Source: Symbiodinium microadriaticum (Eukaryota > Sar > Dinophyceae > Suessiales > Symbiodiniaceae). Taken from it: a DNA stretch of 64,000 nt. Each line of letters opens with the position of its first letter. Position 1 is the first letter of the stretch. This document shows, one piece after another, positions 55,906 through 64,000 of this stretch. A program made the translations under genes and the position numbers. The notes beneath the pieces were generated by a model. That model worked only from the letters and a program-made list of their open reading frames with translations, ran no database searches and was not told where the DNA came from. The stretch lies in contig LSRX01001132.1 in assembly GCA_001939145.1 (NCBI GenBank), positions 93,787 through 157,786 of the forward strand, read 5' to 3'.

Positions 55906-56566
55906 GCTGCTGCTCTCTCCAGGCACAACGACGACAACGACAACGGTCAGGTGCCCAGCTCTGGCCAGAAGCACATGGAGCTGTCTTCCACCGCATGCCG
56001 CCCTCCATCTGCAGACTTCGCCGCACCACGCACTCCTTAGGTCCATATCGTCACACTCACCGGCGTGATCCTGACCCAAGTGCCACTGCCCTGAAGACTG
56101 AGCAGGCTTTCAGAAACTGCCCACAGCCTTGCCCAGGCTTAGTCGTAGGAGCAATCCGTGCCCTGTTATGTTCGGTGGTACGTCGGTGCATCCCTCACAG
56201 AAATGGTCCAAAAGTGCTGCAAGGTCATCTCCATCTCGGTTTCTGTCCGATGCGCAGGTCCCTTTCCAAGTTGAATCTGTATGCGGGCGTAGGGTGGGGG
56301 GGTTTTGTGACAGGCAACTTGTAACTGCAGGCAGCATGTTGGCAGAAAGGCGATGCATGGCAAGGACGGCTTAGTATAGCTCACATGCAAAAGCCTTCGA
56401 CCAAGAAAATCACGATCCTATCGAATACCCTGCGACAGCGACCGAGCTTGCGTAGTGAAGCATCTTCGCGCTCGAAGGTGCCACTGGCACTGGCACGGGC
56501 AATGGCCACTCTAACTCAGGCCAGGAGTTGCTCAGCCCTTTGAGGTTTGGATGATTTTGTCTGCAG

Positions 56567-56790
56567 GTCCCCGCAAGCTCCACGCACGTCGTGCTGAACG
56601 TGGTGGATGCCAGGCGGCTGTGAAGCCTCTGCGTGCAGATGCTGAGTTTGTTAAGCACCACAAATACCCAGGATGGTTTGAACCGGGAAAGCTGCACTCG
56701 GGCATGTTCTTGCGGATTGCTAGCAGGCAGCTACAAGCCGACAGCGGTGCGGTTGAAATTGTCTCTGAAAGGAGCTCAGCAGCTGACAGC
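56567..56790 (+). CDS. Exon-like block, unidentified
   Basis: After CTGCAG|G the frame reads GPRKLHARRAERGGCQAAVK, then AEFVKHHKYPGWFEPGKLHS and IASRQLQADSGAVEIVSERS. Protein-like throughout; the right boundary is unclear because the frame stays open to 56874. Confidence 0.35.
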
Positions 56791-57005
56791 CTTCTATCCT
56801 TGTACATTACTTGCTCTCCATGCTGTTGTTGGGAATGTCTCGCCTCTGTGTGTGTGTGTGTGACTCCAAAATAATTACACAGAGACACGACCCCAACAAG
56901 ATCGGGAGCTGAGGCCACGACACTGCAAGGCCCGAGTGCCACCGAGCGCGCCGAGGTTGCGCAGTTCCCAGACAGGGCGTCTCCGCATGCCGGGCTGTGG
57001 GCACC

Positions 57006-57152
57006 ATGCTTTGCATTCAGGCCAAGCAACTCTTGATACACGCTACGCCTGCAGAGATTGCAGAGCTCATGAGCTCTGAGGCCAACCGAAGATTTCTGCA
57101 GATGAACCCACAGAACCCAGATTCAGATGTCCGCATGTGGGTCAGACACTGA
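57006..57152 (+). CDS. Exon-like block, probable terminal exon, unidentified
   Basis: The frame reads QAKQLLIHATPAEIAELMSS, then EANRRFLQMNPQNPDSDVRM and W-V-R-H before a TGA. A likely acceptor is CTGCAG|A inside it, so the true left end may be at 57051. Composition is protein-like. Family unknown. Confidence 0.38.
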   Translation: MLCIQAKQLLIHATPAEIAELMSSEANRRFLQMNPQNPDSDVRMWVRH

Positions 57153-57289
57153 CCGGCTTCACGCAAACATGGGCGGCCTTGTGTCATCAGTCATCAGAGA
57201 GAAGTTCAGCCCACCCTCTTTCTCAGTCTGTTTTGCTATCAATCCCCTTTGTCCCTATCTTTTGCAAGCATATTTTGCATGACTGCGCG

Positions 57290-57800
57290 GTCTTCATGCG
57301 CGTGCATGCATCACAGAAACGCGCGCGCGATTGCACACACCATGAATTCGCACACACACAGACACACACAGAGACTTGCACTGAACACAGAGTCACACTT
57401 TCCAATACAAGCACAGCGGGTCCGCATCCGGACCTCTCCTCATGTCAGTGTGTTCTTGGGGCGCCCTTTGCTTTGTACTTTACCGTAAGGCAGATGCAGC
57501 CATATGCAGAGACAGACAACACATACGCAAAATCCTATGATAGATGTAATTATATAGTTCATGTGTGTATATATATATATATGCTATAAAGTTTATGTGT
57601 ATATAGATAAAGAAGTACATGCGCATACATATACATCTATGTAGAGACATATATACATACATAAATATGTTTATATAAGCACATAATTGTGTATAAACAT
57701 GTGCACGTAAATGTGTGTACATATGTGTGTGTGTATATATATATATATGCATGCTCACACGCACAGCTGCATATATGTATAGTACGTCATCATGTCTTGG
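57290..57800. repeat. CA, GT and TA dinucleotide-rich block
   Basis: CA runs at about 57345-57372, TA/GT runs at about 57567-57610 and 57660-57750. Open frames through it are artefacts of the repeats. Confidence 0.8.
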
Positions 57801-58071
57801 TGCCTTAGAGTGTATGCACAGAAGACACACTGAGCTGCCTTTAGATTCAGGTGATTCGTGTGTTGTGTGCTTCAAACTGGACTGGACTTCGGAGCACTCC
57901 GCGTTTCGGATCGGGGTTCGCGGTCGCTCCAGCCACTCGGCTTCGGTCCGATTCGTTTGGCGAAGGGGGCCCCTTGGTTTGCCAAGGTTGTCGTTTCGCT
58001 TAGCCGGCTTTCTGATAAACAGTAGTCTCACACACAACGAAGAATTAACTGATTATATCAATCTGACACAG

Positions 58072-58148
58072 GTAAATGGCTTGCAGATGGTGCCATACTC
58101 CCTGGAAGTGCTGGAGGCCCGGGTGGGATGCCTTGGGGGTGCTGAAAG
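58072..58148 (+). CDS. Short internal exon, unidentified
   Basis: Bounded by GACACAG|G and GAAAG|GTAGGC, 77 nt encoding VNGLQMVPYSLEVLEARVGC then LGGAE. Good canonical splice signals on both sides. It may be an upstream exon of the gene that follows, but this was not shown. Confidence 0.4.
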
Positions 58149-58664
58149 GTAGGCGAGCATCTCAGTCTCCCAAAGCTCCCAAAGCTCAATGATGCATAGA
58201 GCGTTGAGTCTGATTGAGTCGATACCAAATTGCCTGGAAACTATCACTGCAGTGGCAGCTGCCAGCGTCGATGGAAGAGTGGCTGCTCGTATCAACGTGG
58301 TGGCAGACAAGCTCTGGCTAGCTCGGAGGCTGGTTGCGGGCAGCCTTTCGAGAAGAGCACCGAAAAGCACTACTGATTACAGTTTTCCCAGTCGTGCCCC
58401 GCTAAACCTGGGTGTGAGTCAATGGGCGAGGACCACCTACAAGGGGTAGTTATGCCGCTCGCGCACACAGATATGTATCGCACGACGCAGCATGCGGAGT
58501 CGTGCATGGAACAGCTAGGTGAAGCCGATCAACGAAGTGACGAACGCATGTCGGAATGACAGATACTGATGCGCCGCAGCTAGTGGCCCGGTTTACCACA
58601 GGCAGCACCAGTTCCTCCTCCTCTGGACTTTGCGGTGACCTCTTTCCAGACGTTGCTAGCGAAG

Positions 58665-58707
58665 AGCATTGAGACGATTGCAAATCGATTGGCATCGTCT
58701 CAATGCT
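58665..58707. repeat. Hairpin with perfect 14-bp stem
   Basis: AGCATTGAGACGAT at 58665-58678 pairs exactly with ATCGTCTCAATGCT at 58694-58707 across a 15-nt loop. Confidence 0.8.
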
Positions 58708-59223
58708 TTGGTCTTGGCTTACCCTGAGCGCAAGCATGCCGAACTCGGACCTGCAGCTTGAGATGACGGCGAGAATGGTCCGGCGTGGAAGAACTCACTG
58801 CTGTCCAGTCTTCATACATCTGCATAGGGACCCATTGCAGTAGCCACGTGATTGAGGATCCGTGCTGCTTGCTGCCAGCCAATGCTTGGAAGGAGATAAG
58901 TGTTGTCAGTGATTGCCCTGCAATGATCGGTTACGGGGATGGGCACTGAACTGGTGGCGACATGTCTCTCTTTAAGAGCTCGCATCTGTTCCATGTATGC
59001 AGACTCATGTTTAATCTGCTTCTTGCGTGAGTTCGGTCCGTGGGAACAGAGTAGGCTGTGTGCAATTCTGCGTGCTGTAAGTTGATTGTGTTTACCTCGG
59101 CAGCAGGGTGAGTACTTCTCTATAAATGCAGGTTGCTCCGCCCACTATCACGGGCCGCGCCGTGCAGGTCAGTCTGCACAATTCTTCACTTTGCAAGTGG
59201 AAGCTTGTGAGAGAGTCATGCAG

Positions 59224-59397
59224 GTTTCCGACCATCGAAGCAGTGGAGGCAAAGCAGAGACGCTTCTTGTCCATGTCCCACAACCCGCCACGGCAGGCGA
59301 AGGAATCGTCTTTGACACCCAGGACATGGCTGCAGGGGCGGCTCTAAGCCCCGAATGGCCATCTGTGATTCTGCTCCTTGTCATAGTTGGACTGCAA
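59224..59397 (+). CDS. Exon-like block ending in a hydrophobic segment, unidentified
   Basis: After ATGCAG|G the frame reads VSDHRSSGGKAETLLVHVPQ, then GEGIVFDTQDMAAGAALSPE and the hydrophobic WPSVILLLVIVGLQ, ending at a possible GC donor (CAA|GCCTCT). Length is exactly 58 codons between these sites. It may encode part of a membrane protein. Family unknown. Confidence 0.35.
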
Positions 59398-59945
59398 GCC
59401 TCTGTGTGTCTAAAGCAAAAGACATGGGTTAGTTGTCGCTGCGCGCCTGTGCCCAGGATTGCTGCAGTGATCGTCTTCTGAAGCTTCTGAGCCACGAGAC
59501 CGAAATGAAGCCGACCATACCATACAGACCACGCAAGTAATTCCCTACAGCTACCATGAACCACACAATGGCCTCAAAAAGGCTGACGCAAGCTTCAGGC
59601 TCACCCTTGGCAAAGAAGTCTGCCATACCAGGCGGTACTTCACATTGCCAGTTTAGTGGCTTCCCCTGCATGTGATTCAGCATTTGTGAGCAAAGGAGTC
59701 CTTCCGGCGGGAGGGCCCTCAATAGCCCGTACTTTGTCCCTACAATCATGTTGCAGCTAGAGAGCTGTCACAGTCACTTCTCTGCTCCAGCATTGTGTGG
59801 GTGCTGGCTGCACTGCGGTGCCAAAGCTGCACTGCTGTGCAATGCAGCAGTGTGCATCTTGCATCTTGCAGCGCATTCCAAAAGAGTCAAGAGTTTGGAA
59901 GATCCGAGGTCGCGTGTAGCTGCGTGTGTCTCTTCTGTGTCTCAG

Positions 59946-60591
59946 GTGCGAGAGGAGATCCCTCACCTTCTGGAGGTGCCTGTTCACCTATTCGTATTGG
60001 AGCCAGACGGAACGAGCTTTGCAGAGGCGGCGGCAAAGTCCCTCGGCCCCGACGAGCCACTGGTCGTCCGTGTGAGGTGGCGCAGAGTGCAACAAACTCG
60101 CAGTCTCATGAATGTGCATATACATGTCCCCCCCCAGCCAGGTAAACGACCGCTTGATGTGCAGCTACTGTCATTTGGCAGTCAGTTGTCGATTGGTACA
60201 TAACGCATATAACACTATGGCTTGCGGGTGATTGGGTGCCTGCTTGATTTGTGACGTGTTTGCCAGCGCGTGCCGCGTCTTCTGCCGCTTCCTCACAGCG
60301 ATGCACGACGACAAGCTGCGGGAGGTCGCTCCGGCACGTTTCCTGCAGATAGGGTGTCGGCCTCTGTCACCAGCAGTTCTCAGTCTCTCAGGAACTGCTC
60401 CTAAAAAAGGGAGTTCTGTCTTCCCTCGGCTCGCTCCTTCGCGAGGCAGACGAGGACCTCAATACTTCAGTGTGTCTTTTCGAACTTGCAGCGTCGTGGA
60501 TGGGAAGAATGACTGATGGCGATTCGCTGCTGGTGCTGGTGAGTGGCTGGTACTGCGACGATAACAAGGATGACTGTCACAATGGTGCTGG

Positions 60592-60644
<53 letters not shown>

Positions 60645-62600
60645 TTGGTGGTGATGAGGATTTCGACGATAATTACCGTGCTCATCAACACCATCGTAAT
60701 CCTAGTTGCTGACGGGATCGGCCATGCACCTTCTGCCACTCCAACGAGCCGAGGAGCTTCTCCATTTGTGCCTCGAGTGCCTCTGCATAATCGTGAAGGC
60801 GATGCAAGCTTCTGTTCCCTGAGATGTTTTGGTGACAACACGTGCTAAACTCGAAGAGTAATTAATGCCCCGAAGCCTCTGCAAGGTTCGTCAAGCTTCA
60901 CGCTTGGTTTTCGCCTTGCCGCGAGACTGTTTGCGAAAGCTTTTGACGAATCAGTAGATCCTTTTGAAAGGCGGCCCGAGGGAAGGAAGGCTCGGGTTTC
61001 GCATCCCGTGGCTGTGTCACTGCTCCTTGTTGTCCTTCTTTCCTCGGCGACCTTCCATCTTGCCATTCGACATCTCTCGCACAGCCAATGCACACTCGAA
61101 AATTCAACGGACACGTAGGCATCTGTCTCAGTACGCATTTCTTGCGCGGTGATCCATCCGTCGGCTACTGCTGCGTCGGGGGCATTAAGTTTTCTTGACT
61201 TGCTTTCGCTCGATCTGAAAAACGACTGGCAATAGTCGCGACAAGTAGTCGTTTGGTTGAACAGAGAAAGTTCCTCAAGCAGTGCATGCTTCCCTGCTGG
61301 CAGCAATGCCCGACCATCATGGCGGCTGTGTCCCACGAGCTGTGCCCCTTGACTGTGCAGGCTGGCAGCTAGCCACTATACGCAAACTTTTAGTGAGCTA
61401 CGCAATCCAGTACGTCCCTTGCAGATTTGGCGCCGATGTGCAGCGGATCCGATGGTGCACATGCAGGCCACATCCTTGGACGCAGGGAGATAGCTAAGCG
61501 GATCTCGAACATCTCAACAGGCCATGCTGCGTACCACACACCGAGGTCCTTGACCTCGTGAGCTGCTGCGTCAGCGCTGACCCGAAGCTCCAGAGTTCAA
61601 TGGAGGATTCTTCATTTAGTAACGAGTGGAGGTGTCGGGTTTGTGGCTCTCATGGGAAAAATGGCTGCATTCCTTGAGAAGTGTTTTCATGCCGACCAGT
61701 TGAGTGCTCTCCCGCTCTCTACCCATGGCCTCCGTCGCGCGACATTGGGAAAGGAGAGCCTGCTCCCCGTGGTCGCGAACGACTTGCAGCCGGGTGCTTA
61801 AAGTGCGGCTTGCGAGTTGACCCCTCCACAAAACCGACAGCTCCAGCCCTGAGAGGCCCGGCTCGGATCCCCACTTGGCGAGTTCGGCCATCGAGCTGCT
61901 TGGAGCACGCTGCTGAGCCAGGGCTGAGCGGAGCTTTCCATTGGAAACCGAGACAAAAGGGCTCTTGTCCTCCATCCTTCATTTGACAGTACGGACGGGC
62001 GATGGGTCAGGTGCTGTTGAAGAGAGCCGCTGTGCCGTTCGGAGCTGCGATGTGCAGCTGTGTTGCACCACTCGTGGTCAAGGCAAGGTGTGAGTTTGAT
62101 GGCATCCATGCACGCTGCCAGTCCATGAACATGATCTGGCAAATTCACCCGGAACTGCGCCTCAGGGCACGGGCAAGTTTAGCAGGCAACGGTCAACATG
62201 CGAAAGCATGATAGATTTGGCTCAGAAGTTCCCAGGCCAGCCTTCCAGCTCAACTTCACGTGCCCTTCCACTGGAGCATCGCGAGACATGGTCCGCCAGC
62301 ACACGCTTGTAACATCAGCTGCCATGCAGTTCTAGACTGTTCTCCGCGTGCGCACGCCCAGCCATGGCTGATGCTGCGCCGAAGGAGGAACTGTTTGAAT
62401 GGTTTGCAAGTGAGCTCGCAGCAGAGCGCTCCAACTTGGAGCCTCGGCAGTTCAGCTTCTGCTAGTACACAGGATTTGCAGATCTCCGAAATGCGAGCAT
62501 TCCAGCCAAGGAGACCCGACATAAACAACTACTCAAGGACGGGATCGAGAAATTGGCAGAACGTTGTGGCAATGCTCGTGGAACTCTTTGGGCCCTTAGA
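59946..62600 (+). CDS. PSMD5/S5B-like proteasome assembly chaperone (HEAT/ARM-repeat protein), at least 8 exons
   Basis: PSMD5 (S5B, Hsm3 in yeast) helps assemble the 19S proteasome base. Blocks lie in the order of the family: 59946-~60087 FVLEPDGTSFAEAAAKSL; ~60267-60348 CRVFCRFLTAMHDDKLREVA; 60392-60538 LLLKKGVLSSLGSLLREADE to CLFELAASW; ~61627-61789 GVGFVALMGKMAAFLEKCFH; ~61850-61905 DPHLASSAIELLGA; 61990-62082 YGRAMGQVLLKRAAVP; ~62362-62451 APKEELFEWFASELAAERSN; 62473-~62600 FADLRNASIPAKETRHKQLL then KDGIEKLAERCG. The 60392-60538 and 61990-62082 exons are exact multiples of three with good boundaries (GT at 60539, GC at 62083). The last block corresponds to the family's D-R-S/K-x-x-K-x-x-L-x-x-L-A end region. 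Individual similarity is weak; collinearity is the main argument. A generic ARM-repeat protein is the alternative. N-terminal exons are not identified. Confidence 0.5.
60593..60642. repeat. (GCT)n microsatellite in an intron
   Basis: About 16 GCT triplets starting about 55 nt after the GT donor at 60539, hence inside the following intron of the PSMD5-like gene. Poly-Ala, poly-Leu and poly-Ser frames over it are artefacts. Confidence 0.9.
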
Positions 62601-62729
62601 CTCAGACCAGACAGGAGCTGAGCTCCAAGCTGAATGCTGGCAAACTGCGGGGGCCCGCCAGCGCATTGGAGGCCCAGTCGTGTGATGCAGGTGAGCGTCG
62701 GGTGAGAGCCACGTGTCAGTCTTGCCTTT

Positions 62730-63140
62730 TGTGGCTCGTCCTGGGAGGCTCTGCGCTTTGCACGGACAGAGGACTCGGACAAGCGGGCCCTGGACAAGCC
62801 CACTGATGAGGCTCAGAAAGCAATGTGCCTCGGAGGCATTCGCTGGAATGTGCTGCAAGCCTAGTTCAGCGCGGCATGATATGCAAGGAATTTTACGGCT
62901 GCCTTGCCTGAAGAGCCGCCTGAAGAGAAGCCCGTGTGGCCTGGCAAGATCTGGTCGGTGGGGTTTCACAGACACACGGAGAGCTTGCTGTCATAAGCAC
63001 TTCGCGATTGCATCCTGAGCCGCGGAAGTGCCTGAAGGTTTGCTGCCAATCCAGAAGAGGCAGAGATGCAGAAGGCTGCTCGTGCCTGTATGAAGTGGGT
63101 GTCCATCGCTACTGCTGTGGGCACGGCATGCTCTAGATAA
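62730..63140 (+). CDS. Exon blocks after the PSMD5-like gene, unidentified
   Basis: Three blocks: about 62730-62871 (SSWEALRFARTEDSDKRALD, then KAMCLGGIRWNVLQ), about 62890-62955 (FTAALPEEPPEEKPVWPGKI) and 63038-63140 after TGAAG|G (FAANPEEAEMQKAARACMKW, then VSIATAVGTACSR and a TAA). The last looks like a terminal exon. They may be the C-terminal part of the PSMD5-like gene or a separate small gene. Family unknown. Confidence 0.4.
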
Positions 63141-63595
63141 GTGCATGCCTCCTGTCTGCTGTGGCAGGTAGTGGCAGCAGAGGCCGAAATGGAGGCTGAG
63201 GCACAGAAATCAGACTAACAGTCATGCATCGTAGGAGGTCGGAAATCACGTGGTTGTCCTTGGATACGATGCCAACAGAACCCCTCCTCTGGGAAAAAAC
63301 CGAGGAAGCCCAAAGTGTATCGCAGTTGTACCGTTTATCGCGGATACTGCAGCGAGCCAGTCATGGTTTGGAGAAATCATGCAAGCACATGGAGCACATG
63401 TCCAGAATCATTCGTCTCAGAACAGACGGTTCGAGACAACACGATCACTCTTTAAGGTGCTGGTCTGATTGCATAGCGTTATAAAGTACGTGTTTAAGTA
63501 TATAGGCAGATAAATAGATCGATAGGCTGGCTAGAAACACATGTCAGTAGAAATACACACATATCGGTTTGTAATGATGGTTGTAGTGGTGGTGA
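63141..63595. other. Spacer with one protein-like block
   Basis: Two + frames over 63224-63484 both look protein-like, one reading GNHVVVLGYDANRTPPLGKN and the other YRLSRILQRASHGLEKSCKH. I cannot choose between them. Confidence 0.28.
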
Positions 63596-63770
63596 TGTCG
63601 AAAACACACACACACAGACACAGAGACAGAGAGGAAACAAACAAACAAACAAACAAACAAGCAACCACACATATACACAAACACACACACACACACCCGC
63701 ACATGTGTGTATATATGCATATATATATATATAGAGAGAGAGAGAGACAGATAGACACATACACAGTTAC
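63596..63770. repeat. CA, CAAA, TA and GA microsatellites
   Basis: CA at about 63604-63620 and 63676-63698, (AAAC)n at about 63639-63661, TA at about 63716-63732 and GA at about 63733-63748. Confidence 0.85.
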
Positions 63771-63897
63771 ACATGTGTGTGCATCCATGCAGCATGCATT
63801 GAACTGGGAGCAAGGAAGTATGCATAGATGTAGTGTATTTATGTATGAAAAACACCTCTCGGCGTGTTATCTTACATTCTTATACTAACGGGGCAAG

Positions 63898-64000
63898 TCG
63901 AGGAGGAGACGAAGGCCTTGCACAAGAAGGCCAAGAAAGAGAAATCCGAGCTGTGCCTCGGCCCGTCCTCTGGGGCCTTGGTTTTCTATGCGCTGCAGTA
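63898..64000 (+). CDS. Partial exon cut by the window edge, unidentified
   Basis: After CAAG the frame reads VEEETKALHKKAKKEKSELC, then LGPSSGALVFYALQ, and runs into the edge; CTGCAG|TA at the very end may be coding or a junction. A Lys-rich stretch followed by a hydrophobic segment. The rest of the gene lies to the right of the window. Confidence 0.42.

Noticed and set aside
1..64000. CRISPR arrays, rRNA or tRNA genes, bacterial operons
   Set aside because: No regularly spaced repeat-spacer units, no conserved rRNA stretches and no cloverleaf-like tRNA sequences were seen. The splice-rich layout is eukaryotic.

Overview
The window looks like nuclear DNA of a dinoflagellate. I infer this from several things together. 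Genes are broken into short exons (18 to about 200 nt) separated by introns that are often under 100 nt. Intron starts are a mix of GT, GC and GA, while ends are AG, usually with a G after the junction. Telomere-like CCCTAAA/TTTAGGG runs lie inside the sequence, microsatellites are abundant, and every gene I could recognise lies on the + strand. I cannot name a genus. Uninterrupted ORFs are mostly misleading here. The genes below were found by reading exon-sized blocks of family-like protein and checking whether neighbouring blocks join in frame.

Layout. 1-5.4 kb holds no recognisable gene and is rich in simple repeats, including a 600-bp compound microsatellite. At 5.4-5.7 kb three strong inverted repeats sit side by side. 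5.7-12.3 kb has only isolated exon-like pieces. 12.3-14.7 kb holds spliced exons of one or more unidentified genes, one part coiled-coil-like. 15.4-18.7 kb is a well supported glucose-6-phosphate isomerase (GPI) gene of the plant/cyanobacterial type. 20.4-22.3 kb is a Nudix hydrolase gene with an 18-nt microexon. 22.3-44 kb is gene-poor as far as I can read it, with exon-like islands, duplicated segments, perfect palindromes, interstitial telomere-like repeats and a G/C-rich tandem repeat. 44.1-46.9 kb carries a gene for a predicted signal-peptide, one-TM, low-complexity protein. 47.6 kb has a possible EF-hand exon. 52.3-52.9 kb ends a gene resembling the plastid DUF760 family. 54.6-55.9 kb holds an array of Thr/Ser-rich exons. 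59.9-62.6 kb contains a collinear series of exons that reads like the proteasome assembly chaperone PSMD5/S5B. The right edge cuts an exon of a further gene.

The recognised genes do not form a pathway: sugar phosphate isomerisation, a diphosphate hydrolase, a plastid-type protein of unknown role and proteasome assembly. What they share is strand and splice style, as expected for one-direction gene clusters in dinoflagellates. All family calls come from reading conserved motifs by eye. No database search or transcript evidence was available, so exon ends are approximate unless a junction is stated to join in frame.
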